A stretch of 64,000 nucleotides of DNA, taken from contig JACEEZ010002764.1 in NCBI GenBank assembly GCA_016584305.1, forward strand, positions 23,570 to 87,569. The letters are read 5' to 3'. This document shows positions 34,700 through 46,448 of this stretch, one piece after another. Source of the DNA: Chionoecetes opilio. Lineage: Eukaryota > Arthropoda > Malacostraca > Decapoda > Majidae. Within the stretch, counting starts at the first letter, position 1, and each line of letters begins with the position of its first letter. The notes under the pieces are model-generated. The model was not told the origin of the DNA, made no database searches, and was given only the letters and a program-made list of their open reading frames with translations. Position numbers and translations under genes: made by a program.

Positions 34700-35820
34700 A
34701 ATTCCAATGAACTGCAACTCGAGAAATGCCAGTGGTCGCTGGCAGTTTTAACTCAAAGGTTGGTCTACTTGTGTTTTGGCTCCGCGACTAATATTTTCAT
34801 AAATCAATTTCGCGATAAATATTGATGCACCGCATCTGAATACCAAAACATATAGTTCTTCTGTTGTTCTACTAATTATATGGATGACATGCATTACGAT
34901 GGAACGTTCTATAATAGCAAATTAATGCAAATTACTCGCCTCGAGTAGCAAAGCTTAATATATTTTTTACATGTATATTGTGGCATGTAAAATTTGGGCG
35001 ATGTTCACACTGTTTTCTAAGACAGTACTGCTGCGTCTGGAAAACGCTTGTCAAAATACAATAAGCAATGCTTTGGAAAAACGAAGAATAAAGAATGCCG
35101 AAATCGTTCTGTTGCTGCGACAATGTAGGTTATAATTGTGGAGGCGACATGCCGCGGCGGGGAGTGGTGGGGGGGGAAGATTGTGGCGGGGAGATTGAAT
35201 CAAAACATTGCAACTTCACGCGTCGACTCATTGCACTTCCAGGCTTTCTATCTGATTGATACACAATAATAACAGGAAAATATGACTGCCTAGGTATAGA
35301 TAACTTCTAAACATACGTTATTGACTATATAATATCATAGAGTAACATTTACCTCGCCTCCTCAACTATAACCTACTTGGTTATTTGGTTAAATACATGT
35401 TTTACAGAATCAGGCTTCTATACAATATACATATAGAAGAAAATCGTTCTTAATATTATACTTTTGTGTTTTAAGTGCAGTGGAATAAGCCCATATTTTG
35501 TTTTCCAGTAGACCAACTTATTATCAAAAAAGTGAGTTAAAACTGCCAGCGACCCCTGGCATTTCGAGTTCCCGATCTCTCTAATTATCACTGATAGATT
35601 TGCTTCCGACAAAACACTACAGGTATCTGTCGCCCAGCAAGGCTCACGTGACCTGAATCAATACATTTTGATAAAATGAAGATGTCCTTACGAGTGCTTT
35701 TGTCAGGCCACGTGTAACAAACATGTGTTTCTTGTGAATGATATCATTACCAGTCCAGCGCTACACGCATTCCCCTTTTTTTGGCATTAAATCAATCAAT
35801 CATCGCTACACATTCATTAC
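34700..35820. other. No gene recognised
   Basis: AT-rich; GGCGGGGAGTGGTGGGGGG at about 35155-35180. A short inverted similarity (ACTGCCAGCGACC near 35544; GGTCGCTGGCAGTTTTAACT near 34734) suggests remnants of an old TIR element. No coding region. Confidence 0.3.
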
Positions 35821-35823
35821 TTA

Positions 35824-38081
35824 TGCTGGGGTCACACATTGGCGAATCGGCTGCGCGAATGGCCGCGAAGCCCAAAAATGGCCGCTTCTCCGTCCGTTAC
35901 GATCAAAACGCCAGGAATTCGCCCACGCATTCGCTTGCCTTCTCCTAGGTTCGAGAGGGTGACGCGCGGTCTGGCACGCCATCTCAAGGGGTTGCCAGAC
36001 CGCGCGAAACTTTTGAAAATTTCAAAACTTTCGCCAGTCAGCGAAAGAGCATCGGGTTATGGCGAATTATCGCAGTTGATTCGCGGGAAGGTCGTACATG
36101 ATTCGCTCTCACCTGCGATAAAATAGCGTCCCTATTGCGTTCTATCGCCATAGGAACGCCAATAATGGCGATGTTGCGCGGGTGTATCTGGCAACTGCGG
36201 GTACTAACGATGTGGCAACGACGCATCTTCACGCATGCGCAGCTCTCTCGCCCCTAAGTACGAGCGACGGGCGACGCTCTTTCATTCTCACCCAGCCACT
36301 GCGCTTCACGGACGTTCCCTCGCCACCTGATACACGTGCCCCCACCCCACCACCATGGTCAAAATACCCAAGAATGAGAATATAACCACCAAGAGGGCTC
36401 TTCTTCAGGAGCCCTCAATTTTTAACCTCAACACACTCTACAAACGTAACTAGGTATTATACCAATTAGTCAGTAAAATGTATTTAAAACTAACCCATTA
36501 TTTCATTATCCTTAAAAAATACAGCCAGCCTTCCCTTAAAGACATAAGTATTCATATAAATTTATTGAACAGAAACAGAAATATCAATACACTCACCTGT
36601 TAGCCAAAATGCCAAAGGCATTCTCCACAACTCGACGTGCCCTGCTGAGTCTGTAGTTATATATCCTCTCTGGTTTAGTCAGGTTTCTATTGGGGTATGG
36701 CTTCATCATCCAGTTGCGGAGAGAGAAAGCATCATCTCCCACGAGGAAGTAGCTTACAGGGTGTGCAGTGGGGTCTCCTGGTAGTGGTTCTGCAGGAGGA
36801 AGGTTGGCTTGCTTGTTTTTCAAAAGTTCTGACAACTTAGACTGTGCAAAGACACCCCCATCCGACTCTGACCCCACAGCTCTGACATCCATGAACATGA
36901 ACTTGTAGTCATAATCAACCACAGCAAGCAGGATCATTGAGAAGTACTTCTTGCAGTTGTAATAGTGGGACCCACTGAAGGCTGGATTTTTAATGCGGAT
37001 GTGCTTCCCATCTATAGCCCCCAGGGTATTGGGGAAATCCCAACGCTCATGAAACCCACGGGCAACTTCCTTCCAGCCCTCGGGTGTGTCAGGCATCTGC
37101 ATGACCTCATCCCCATATGCTGCTACAATGGCTCGGCAGGTCTCAGGTACAAGTAGGGAGATGGTGTTGGGAGCAACGCGAAAGGCATACCCGAGACTCT
37201 TGTATGAATTCCCGGTTGCTAGGAATCTGAGGGTTATTGCAACACGTAGGGCAGGCTCCAATGTCTCCCTCCAGAACGTTCTTGATTTCTCAATGTGGGG
37301 TCGTACACGTTCAACAATTTGATTGAAAAGGTCAGCATCCAGACGGGTGAAGTTTCTATAGAGTAGGGGATCTTGTTCTGCCAGTTCACGCATGAGATTC
37401 TCATGATGCCCATGGGAGGCACGACTGGTTAGGTAGGGGCGTACCCAGACACTTCGGGGCTTCCTTCTCTTCCTACGGTTTTTGAGGTGCAACCAGAGCC
37501 TGACCATGGTCATTAGGTGGCTTCTTTGATAACAAAGAAAAGCTTTAACGAATTCAGGCTCCTCCACAATGTCTTCGGTAATAAGATTAAGGTACTCCAT
37601 GATGGCAATGCAGCAGCTGAAGGGGTATTTTGAGCACTGTGCAGCCAGGTAGTGGGCACCCACTATATATACCACCGTGCCCCACCCACAACGTGCCCAC
37701 GAATGTCTACGAATTATCGCTAGACGAACGCAGGGCAATCGCAATGCATGCGAGAATCTATTGCAAATTATCGCCCTAAATGACAACACATTGTAGTGGA
37801 TTCGCCGACCTTACGATACATCGCCATCGCAAGTTGGGCGATACATCGCCGTAGGCTGTGACCTTCCCTCGAATATATTGCGCCTCATCTCCAACGATTG
37901 CGTTGGCAGGGCGAATGAACGCGGGGTGGTCGAGGGACATGGCGATGGGGTTCGCTCAAAATGGCGATTTCTGTCAAGAGCCTAGACTTCGCCATTTCCG
38001 GACGGGGAATCCGGAACGAATCGGCCATTTTTTTGTTCGCAGACATTCGCGCAGCCGATTCGCCAATGTGTGACCCCAGCA
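35824..38081 (-). mobile_element. PIF/Harbinger element, 38-bp perfect TIRs, TTA TSD
   Basis: TIRs start TGCTGGGGTCACACATTGGC and match perfectly for 38 bases. TTA lies at 35821-35823 and 38082-38084. This is the canonical Harbinger arrangement. Subterminal regions are dense in TTCGCG/CGCGAA/GGCGAAT words, likely transposase-binding repeats. One gene (transposase, minus strand) is present. The second Harbinger gene (Myb/MADF-type) is not found inside, so mobility would need it in trans. Confidence 0.95.
36597..37600 (-). CDS. Harbinger DDE transposase (HARBI1-like), 3' end interrupted at a splice donor
   Basis: The start is the ATG of MEYLNLITEDIVEEP at 37600; the frame extends upstream but without an ATG. 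About 335 residues remain. After an Arg-rich N-terminal patch (KNRRKRRKPR) comes the HARBI1-type DDE_Tnp_4 domain. The three acidic residues are present: D197 in GAIDGKH, D289/D290 in LVGDDAF and E326 in RRVVENAFGIL. A correct spacing of about 36 separates the last two. The frame ends at FGILANR exactly where AG|GTGAGT, a strong splice donor, occurs (36596-36591), so the stop just after is probably intronic. I could not find the expected last exon (family proteins continue with an FR-type tail) before the right TIR. Catalytically plausible but perhaps C-terminally truncated; recently active given perfect TIRs. Confidence 0.88.
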
Positions 38082-38084
38082 TTA

Positions 38085-38600
38085 TGCTTCTCTTTAGACA
38101 ATCTGAGTGTGAAGCATAATGACAAATACGATACGTGTTGGCATCGTGTTCAGCAAGCGCCAGGGGACACAGAAGCACGGTCGCGAGGTGAAGGTTGCGG
38201 GTATTTCTGGTCCCAGACACGCTCGACACGCTTGTAGCAAATCCCTGAAGACATCCAGGACGTAATCATGCAAGGCTCTCCAGCTCATAAGGTACGGGGA
38301 GACACCCTAGAGAAGATAGCCTCCAGCTTAACCTTGTTTCCTGAAGAACTAGAAAATACAAAGTCAATAGACCAGTATTCCCTTGTTTTCATACACCTAA
38401 GGAACAAAATAAGATTTGTTCATGTGTATCTTGCAGTATAATAAGGCTAGAGTAAAAGCGCAGCTCTTCCAGAAAGGTAATGTTTTCACTTGGACACACA
38501 CTAGATATCCACAATAATTACAAGGGCAATGCAACCTTTGTGTGCTGACAGCCGGTGTTTATTTATTTCTATGGAGGCACATTTCTAGTTTTGGAGTCTC
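38085..38600. other. No gene recognised
   Basis: No convincing coding frame or repeat. Ends in the minisatellite that follows. Confidence 0.3.
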
Positions 38601-38607
38601 CACCCGC

Positions 38608-38850
38608 TGGCCAAGAAAACCGTGGCCTTGTGACCCGCTGGCCAAGAAAACTGTGGCCTTGTGACCCGCTGACCAAAAAAACGTGGCCTTGTGACCCGCT
38701 GACCAAAAAAACGTGGCCTTGTGACCCGCTGACCAAGAAAACGTGTACCTTGTGACCCGCTGACCAAGAAAAACGTGGCCTTGTGACCCGCTGACCAAGA
38801 AAACGTGTTCTTGTGACCCGCTGACCAAGAAAAATGTGGCCTTGTGACGA
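38608..38850 (+). repeat. About 30-bp minisatellite, 8 copies
   Basis: Units of GACCCGCTGACCAAGAAAAC followed by GTGGCCTTGT, with GGCC variants at the left end and one- or two-base length changes in the A run. Confidence 0.92.
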
Positions 38851-38901
38851 AAAAACTGACGTGCCGGGTGGACCAGAAGTGATGTGTTGTTACATGAGTC
38901 A

Positions 38902-39596
38902 CTAGCCGCAAAGCCGCCCTCCGGGCGGACTTTTTGGCTAGCTCCTGCGGAGGGCTATTGGTGGGCCATCGGCCCACCACCTGTGTTTGGTGGGCCGAAG
39001 GCCCACCAAACACAGACTCTCCAGATAGCCCCTTCTAGCTTTCCTGAAATCATGGATGTAGAAATGTATGTATTAACGCCAACCTATTCACATCACCCCC
39101 AACCCATTCACTCACCCATTACCCATCACCCCACACCCATTCACTCACCCATTACCCACCACCCCCCACCCATTCACTCACCCATTATCCATCACCACAC
39201 ACCCATTCACTCACCCATTACCCATCACCCCCCATCTATTCCCTCACCCATCACCCATCACCCCCCACCCATTCACTCACCCATCACCCCACACCCATTA
39301 CCCATCACCCCACACCCATTACCCATCACCCCACCCATTCACTCACCCATTACCCATCACCCTACATCAAGGTTTCCTCAATTCTCGCAACCCACTTTTT
39401 TTTCACAATTCTCGCTAATAGGCTGCTAAAAAAAAGAAAAAAAAAAAGTGATCGGATCATCTCATAAATGGGCTTAAAACCTTCCCCTGCTCGAGCCGGT
39501 TCCAAAACTGTGCCATATGAGGGGATTCCGCAACAGGGGTCGGCACCTGGAGAGGACACACACACACACACACACTTTCGCTTATATTATTATAGA
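38902..39596 (-). mobile_element. Non-autonomous Helitron (copy 2)
   Basis: Reverse orientation: CTAGCCGCAAAGCCGCCCTC at the left (3' end with hairpin) and ...CGCTTATATTATTATAGA at the right (5' TC end). The CCATCACCC/CCATTCACTCACCCATTA minisatellite is longest here. The 3' flank is T as expected; the 5' flank base is T rather than A. Confidence 0.84.
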
Positions 39597-39649
39597 AGAT
39601 AAGGCCTCGAGGATTAGCGCGGAAATGTCCACTTAACTTTACGAACTTT

Positions 39650-39686
39650 TTGATGTGTGTGTGTGTGTGTGTGTGTGACGTGTGTG

Positions 39687-39719
<33 letters not shown>

Positions 39720-39770
39720 ACTGTGTGTGTGTGTGTGTGTGTGACTGTGCGTGTGTGTGTGTGTTTGTGT
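39650..39770 (+). repeat. (GT)n microsatellite with GACGTG interruptions
   Basis: About 120 bases of GT with regular GAC interruptions. The Cys/Val frame over it is spurious. Confidence 0.95.
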
Positions 39771-40154
39771 TTAATTCTTTGGAATGTGAAGTAGATTTTG
39801 TTTATTTATGTTCGTCTCTGTTAGCCCAAACAGTGACGGGGAGCCACAAAGCCAGTGTTCATTCGATCATTAAAATATCCAATGAAAGGTAGACCCTAAT
39901 ACTGATATATGAATTATCCACAAACTTATTTTCGTTTGTGATGGATTGAAATATCAGCATTTATGTATTTTTTTGTTATTCCTGCCAACTTAGAGGCTTT
40001 TTTTGTCTTGCCACGATGAATCTCTCGACATTTGATTTTTAATTTACTTTGATCCACCTACTTAGCTTTGAACCTGATAAAGTTACGACACCTTTTGTTT
40101 GCCTCCCAGAGTGCCTATGACGTGAAATAGTTGCATAGCTAATGTTTGAAGCTG

Positions 40155-42170
40155 ATATAGTGTTAACCCCTTCACGCCAGGGAATTTTTTTACATCATCA
40201 CTGGGCGACCATTTGGTCGCCCAGTGATGAAAAACTGTCGCCCAGTAAGACTATTTTCAAGCTACTGGGCGACAAGATATTTATTCATATAATCCTTCCT
40301 GGATGCAATGGATCATCATGTTTGTGTGTGCTGAATGTGTGTGCAATATCCATAAGTGCATTCCTATTACTGCTATGATCTTCATTTATATTTTTTATTT
40401 TTTATTAATGTTTATATCATGTTATGGCGCCATCGATACGGGCACACTGGAATTCAGTATCCACATCCGAAAACAGCACACGGAATGAAAAGGCAACATT
40501 AAATGGCTTTCTGAAACGCTGGAAAGAAAGTGGTGACCAAGAAGACTATACAGCACTGTTGCTTGATCTCCTTCCCTTATTTGAAAAAAATACAAAAAGA
40601 TAGCTTCAGAAATCTATGGCTAATAACACTCTGTGATATTGAAGTATCTAAATCTGATGCTCTTGCTTTTGTCACATTAATGGAATCTGGTCCATTTCCA
40701 GGAGGTTAAGAAGAAAAGGTGCAGGAAAGTCATGAAGTTTCAAAAAGAGAAAGTGGAAGGAGAATGGCTCACAATCGGTGTGTTACAACAAGGAGAAACA
40801 CATCAAGTGTTACAACTGAAATCGTCTTGGGTGCAAAGGAATATCTATCACAAAGACTTGATCTGGAACAAGAGCACACAATAAAACAATGAAAATGTTC
40901 TCTGAGGAAAAGACAGCCGCACAGATGATTGGTTCAACAAGAAAGATTGTGGAGATTTTTTTTGGCGTAGACTCAGTTACGAAATTTTCTGAAGAACTTA
41001 TTGGACATTTTGTTTCTGAAAATCTTTCCGTTCCGAATAATATTACAGATGTAACAAGAAAACTGCACCAAATATTGAAAATGTGTCAATCTGGAACTGT
41101 GTTTTCCAAACTGGTTCAAGCCTTCCTGCCACTAACCTCTCACGGTATTGGCCCTGAACGAGCTGTCTCATGTCAAAGGCCCCAAACAATCAAGCTACTC
41201 AAGAGAGGCCATTAACAGTCGGGTGTATATAGCCCAAAACACAAGAAGGGACTGCACACTTTGATCCAAGACCAGCTGTGGCAAAGTTTCTACAGTAAAA
41301 GCAGCGCAGTTACAGTCCCAGACAAAGAATTGTATAAAGATAGACATTTCATAAAAAATCTTTGGCAAGGAAAGTTCAGCTTAATTTGTATCTTTACATT
41401 TTGTTCCATGATCATATTGATGCATTTTATTTAATCATAATTTTTATTCTAATAGTGTCTGACTGTTAGTTTGTGGCAATTCATATTTTTCTTACTGTCG
41501 TAATTATCTCTGCTGCTGATAACATAAGCCATTATATTATCATTACAGTATTCTTATTCGCAACGCTATATATTATGCAATTTTACTGAGTTACAGAAAC
41601 TTTACATTAATATTCTATTATTGCTAGTGTAAATGTGCCAATTTTTTTTTTTTTAGTACTTTGATATAGCCAAGGGTTACCTGTTTAAAAATGAAGTCAT
41701 TATTATATCTTCTTTCCTACTTTAATGTTCGTGTGACCATCTTTTATCACATCGCAGTATTTACTCTCCTAGCTCATGTTTGTGTACAAGTGCTAAGTTG
41801 TAATTTACACTGTTTTGGTTTATTTAGCCTATACTTAACATTTTGTTTCATAACCATTTGTTTCTTGCATAAAGTAATTGTCTGTATAAAAAAAAGTTGC
41901 GTGGCTTACACTACAGCATACTATAATATACAGGTTAATGGATAAATCATTTTTTTTTATAAAGTTAAGCCAATTGTTGGTGCCACTGGAAGATTCATAA
42001 ACACAGCATGGGAAGGGGGGGGGTCCTCACACAACAGATAAAATGGGGAGAATGATGTTTTAAAAAAACTGTAGTACAACAGTTATGCCGACAACCACCC
42101 TTCTGGATATCCACGGAATGTCGCCCAGTGAAATTTGCTTAAAAAATGCACTGCTTCACGTCCAGATCTT
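40155..42170. mobile_element. Candidate TIR element with GGGCGAC hairpins
   Basis: The left side carries TTAACCCCTTCACGCCAGGG (40163) and an ATCACTGGGCGACC...GGTCGCCCAGTGAT palindrome (40198-40229). The right side at about 42119-42165 carries GTCGCCCAGTGAAATTTGCT and TGCACTGCTTCACG, which read as a diverged inverted partner. A degenerate coding region lies inside. The ends are decayed, so boundaries are approximate; the left end is piggyBac-like (TTAA-CCCC). Confidence 0.45.
40495..41320 (+). pseudogene. Degenerate coding region inside the candidate element
   Basis: Successive coding-like blocks in shifting frames: NGFLKRWKESGDQEDYTALL (40500 region), MKMFSEEKTAAQMIGSTRKI (40889-41215, the longest frame) and, after a frameshift near 41190, REAINSRVYIA and later FDPRPAVAKFLQ. 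The last blocks resemble the C-terminal ends of multi-copy transposon-derived proteins in invertebrates, possibly hAT/ZNF862-like. I cannot fix the family. At least two frameshifts and several stops; not functional. Confidence 0.45.
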
Positions 42171-42185
42171 TCGTTTCCTTTGCTA

Positions 42186-42790
42186 TCTATAATAATATAA
42201 GCGAAAGTGTGTGTGTGTGTGTCCGCGATAGGTGCCGCCCCCCGTGCCCCAATCCCATCATATGGCACAGTTTTGGAACCAGCTCGACCAGGGGCAACTT
42301 TTAAGCCCACGTATGAGATGATCCGATCACTTTTTTTCTCTCTTTTTTTTAGCAGCCTATTAGCGAGAACTGTGAAAAAAAATGTGGGTTGCGAGAATTG
42401 AGGAAACCTTGATGTAGGGTGTGATGGGTAGGAGTGAAGGGGGTGATATGGGTGGGGTGATGGGTAATGGGTGTGGGGTGATGGGTGAGTGAATGGGTGG
42501 GGGGTGATGGGTGAGGGAATAGGTGGGAGGTGATGGGTGAGTGAATGGGTGTGTGGTGATGGGTAATGGGTGAGTGAATGGGTGGGGGGTGATGGGTAAG
42601 GCGTTAATACATACATTTCTACTTCCATGATTTCAGGAAAGTTAGAAGGGGCTATCTGGCGAGTCTGTGTTTGGTGGGCCTTCGGCCCACCAAACACACT
42701 CTCCAGAAAGCTGTGTTTGGTGGGCCGAAGCCAATAGCCCTCCGCAGGAGCTAGCCAAAAAGTCCGCCCGGAGGGCGGCTTTGCGGCTAG
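42186..42790 (+). mobile_element. Non-autonomous Helitron (copy 3)
   Basis: TCTATAATAATATAAGCGAA at the 5' end; GTCCGCCCGGAGGGCGGC hairpin then GGCTAG at the 3' end. It sits precisely between A (42185) and T (42791). The minisatellite block is shorter than in copies 1 and 2. Confidence 0.86.
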
Positions 42791-43078
42791 TACATAATAA
42801 TCTGTTGTTAGCCATAAAATAACGAACTAACTGAATATACCAAAGTAGTTAGTCGACAAGGATACTAAACAGGTCATATCTATAAAAACATTGCTTATAT
42901 TAAATAAAAATCGTCTAATGGTACCCAAATTACAATGGAAATTACGTTCTAGATTAGATATTTAGATATTTATTAACCACAAAGAAATCAGATATACGAT
43001 GCAGCCATTGTTGTCACGGTCCGTGGTCATATATAAACCATACAAAACAACATTTGCAAAACAAGATGACTTAACTTG
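42791..43078. other. No gene recognised
   Basis: AT-rich spacer between a Helitron and a MITE. Confidence 0.3.
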
Positions 43079-43311
43079 AGCCGTGTTTTTGTCGTCCAAG
43101 CACCGTCTTGGATTACGAAGACCACTCCAATAACACTTGCTGAAATGTGTGTTATACTGCTTTGTGATATTGTTTGCAATGTTTTGGACTGATTATTATT
43201 TCGGTCCCTGCCAAGCTTGTTGTGTTTTTGTCGCAGAAACCAATCCGTTTTCAATTGCGAGAAAAAACGGTCTTCGTACCAAGACGATGCTTGGACGACA
43301 AAAACACGGCT
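43079..43311. mobile_element. 233-bp MITE with about 48-bp TIRs
   Basis: AGCCGTGTTTTTGTCGTCCA at the left is mirrored at 43264-43311, with small differences near the inner end (CACCGTCTTGG against CATCGTCTTGG). No coding sequence; TSD not clear. Confidence 0.8.
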
Positions 43312-43589
43312 ATAACAAAACAAAGAAAAAAACTTTACCCATAATACTAAAATAATGTATATAGATACAAATCCCACTTTCACAATAAAAGGGAATAAAA
43401 TACAAACCTTTCAAGTATAAAGTAAAAAGAACCTATACCAAATCATTAGCTTAACACCAAGTACATTTAAACAGACAGCCAATCAACGCTGCCATCCATC
43501 GTTGTGTCTTGTTAGGCGAGCTTTCTGGATGATTTCTTTTTTACTCTAGTCAGCACTCATTGTCAACGGCGTTGTAGCAAGAAGGAACG
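43312..43589. other. No gene recognised
   Basis: Unremarkable AT-rich sequence leading into a GA microsatellite. Confidence 0.3.
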
Positions 43590-43729
43590 GGAGAGAGAGA
43601 GAGAGAGAGAGAGGGCAAGGGAGAGAGAGGGCAAGGGAGAGAGAGGGAAAGAGAGAGGGAGGGAGAGAGAAAGGGGGCGAGGGAGGGAGAGAGAAAGAGA
43701 GGGAAAGAGAGAGGGCGAGGGGGGAAGAT

Positions 43730-43808
<79 letters not shown>
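43590..43808 (+). repeat. (GA)n microsatellite, imperfect then pure
   Basis: Complex GA/GGGA/GGCGA purine tract at 43590-43735, then pure GA to 43808. A smaller (GA)n run is at 44351-44381. Confidence 0.95.
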
Positions 43809-43809
<1 letters not shown>

Positions 43810-43811
<2 letters not shown>

Positions 43812-44347
43812 CTACGACTATGAATAAATTAACACAACGCAATGGATAAATGAAAAAAATATGAGTCACATAACATGCATGACTATAGCCACTTTTCGAC
43901 GCATCATCAGAGTTAAATGTAGCTGTTGCCAAAACCCAATTAAACAAAATTTAATGGGCAATGTGCATGAGTAATGGATGCAATCATGTCTCGGGCTTAT
44001 TGGAGCCGCTTTACGCCCCGCTACTCTGCGTCCTTCACGGCCGTACATGTCACCTGTAAGGTATGCCTGCGACCAAAGCCATCCCTTAGTACTAATGTAA
44101 CGAATAAGATCACACTTAACTTGGGAAATAAGGTGGTCAGTGCACGCTAAACCCAGCCGTCCAATGTGACGCTCACGCCAGCAGACTCCGCCGAGGCGCT
44201 GAGCCGGACACAAGGGTTTGCTGCATTAAAACATGATTCAATATTTGGAGTTGGAAAAAAGTATAACAAAACTGTTAATTTTTTTGAAATCACAGCCCAT
44301 ATTATAATGAAGTTCATTATGATTTTTCATAATCAATTATACAGTCA

Positions 44348-44383
<36 letters not shown>

Positions 44384-44891
44384 ATGGCCACCCCTTGAGC
44401 GAGTATCAAGGAATAGGCATCAGCGTACTTAAATTAAACTAATAATAATAACTGATAATAATCCCAGTTTTAAAACCAAGTCGAGTAGGGCGGATACCCC
44501 CTGATTAGTATGTTTAGATAGAGTTCATGCTGTAAATGTGTCAGACAGACTGCCTTGCCACCAGACACACATGCACTCCATGGGTGTTGTGTACATCAAG
44601 GGAACATCAAGGAGTATTACGTAGTGCCACTGTATATTGTGATGCTGTGTGTGCCTCTCCTCTTCCGGGTCTCTTATCTGATTATGAATTTCTTTATCAT
44701 TCGTATTTTCGTGGCACACTGTATTCCAGCACCTCGGCCTTATTGTCATTAACACGCGAGCCCCTTGGCGGCGGCCTAGTATTTCATGGTCTGATATTCT
44801 CCCCGCAGCGCCCCTCCATTACTGTCTTTTTTGTTTATTACCATCGCCCATCTGGGAAATGTATTATTTTTATTTATTTCAGCCAAAGTTT

Positions 44892-44895
<4 letters not shown>
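43810..44895. other. No gene recognised
   Basis: A minus-strand frame at 43866-44213 (115 codons) has moderate complexity but no domain. The interval ends in (CA)n at 44896-44943. Confidence 0.35.
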
Positions 44896-44943
<48 letters not shown>

Positions 44944-44946
<3 letters not shown>

Positions 44947-45124
44947 GGATTTTTCCACTGTGAAATTCGGGCGGTACTGTCCCCCTCGAGCAAGGGGATG
45001 GGGGTGTGTGGTGTGTGAGGTCCCAGCATTGCCCAAAGATCGGTAATAATGAGCTCCAAGCTCGCACTGAGTGGGTGAAACTGGCGATCGCGATCCAGCT
45101 CGCGTGGACAAGACCATGGGTGAA
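44944..45124 (+). mobile_element. 5'-truncated SINE (family 2, copy c)
   Basis: Lacks the tRNA head; begins at GGGGATTTTTCCACTGTGAA and keeps the body through AAGATCGGTAATAATGAGCT and GACAAGACCATGGGTGAA. (CA)n borders it on the left and CACACACAACACC on the right. Confidence 0.82.
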
Positions 45125-45318
45125 CACACACACAACACCTCAGATCAGTTACCTCAATATTTAAAAAAATATAAACTCATGGTGTGGGTCTGTGGGATGT
45201 GTGGAGGAGAGGGTTCATGTAGGGCAATACTCATTCCAACCTGGGCCCCCTTCACCCCGCCTCACCCCGCCCGCCCCGTAAGGCAATTAATTAGCATGTC
45301 CCTATTGCTTGTCTAGAG

Positions 45319-46123
45319 CAGGGCTCCCTAACCTTTTCAGCCCGCGGGCCAGTGTCTGCTGAAGCAGAGCTAACGGGATAACGGCCGCATTATGAGATGA
45401 TACAGAAAAATTCAACATAACACAAGATGTTTAATATCATGCATTTTTATTGATCCCTAGAACACAAACGTCGGATGTCACAGGGCCGACGCTAAATCGA
45501 TCACGTTATCAGTGCGTAGATATGGGTCCTGGCTGGCCGACCGCATATTCCCCAACTCTATGCGAGAATGTGGTATCAAAGTGAAGACGCTTGGCTGTAG
45601 CTCCGAAACTAACCATAGAATTTTCTCGAATATACGCTCATTGTGATTCCCACACAAAGTTCCCATCTTCCGTTTCGAAAACCTACCCAACCTAACCGTA
45701 ACCTAATTTAACCTAACCTTACTTGTTCAAGAGTAAACACGACATACTGCTCCAGAAAACGGGAATATGCAGAGAAAATATTATTTTCTCTGTATTGTTT
45801 TAGATAATAATACATTTTGGTTGTAATTGTGTTCTTTCATAAGAAAAAATTGGTCTGTCACATCCAACGTTTGTGATACACAGTACAACATTGACGTTTG
45901 TGTTCTAGGGGAATCTGAAACCTAATGTTGCTTAAAGTTGCACAGACACAATATTTTTTCTTCTAAGTGTAAAAGGAGAGGAGGGGGACATCAGAAAGGT
46001 AGCTGTCACACAATTGTGAACATAATTTACTCGTAGCGTGTTTCATCTTTGTGTCTAGCTGGCCGCAATGCATTGCCATCAGACGAATGGACCGTGGGCC
46101 GGACCGCAGGTTGAGGACTCCTG
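45319..46123. mobile_element. hAT-like MITE
   Basis: The left end CAGGGCTCCCTAACCTTTTC, followed by GCCCGCGGGCC, and the right end (reverse complement CAGGAGTCCTCAACCTGCGG then TCCGGCCCACGG) are hAT-type. The TSD is not preserved. A nested inverted repeat (AACACAAACGTCGGATGT near 45460; ACATCCAACGTTTGTG near 45861 and ACGTTTGTGTTCTAGGG near 45893) suggests an internal foldback. CCTAACC repeats are at 45685-45718. Confidence 0.7.
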
Positions 46124-46313
46124 AAGTGAAACTCTGGACTGTAAGACCTATTTACTGTGTATTTATGCCTGCTGTATTCAGCAGGCAACTGTGATAATTG
46201 ATTTTGCTAGATTTCAAACGTATGCTTTATGACGTATGACATTGATGTCTGGTATTCAGGAGCTGCGTATGGTACTTATCTACTATAACTATGACACAGT
46301 TATAGGGTTAACC

Positions 46314-46386
46314 CTATTAGCTCGATTGGTATCGTTTTCACCTGTGGAGAGGTATTCTAGTAAAAGTCGGTTCGAATCTCGGCCAT
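46314..46386 (+). mobile_element. tRNA-like SINE head relic
   Basis: TAGCTCGATTGGTATCGTTT (A-box-like) and GTCGGTTCGAATCTCGGCC (B box) are spaced as in a tRNA, but the acceptor stem does not pair. It is read as a tRNA-derived retroposon head rather than a working tRNA. Confidence 0.5.
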
Positions 46387-46448
46387 AGCTTATAGAAAAA
46401 AGGGAATTACTTATTTCCCAAATTATGATTACAACCCTGAGTCTGTTA

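Noticed and set aside
45319..46123. 8-bp TSD for the hAT-like MITE
   Set aside because: The flanks GTCTAGAG and AAGTGAAA do not match, so the element is called from its termini only.
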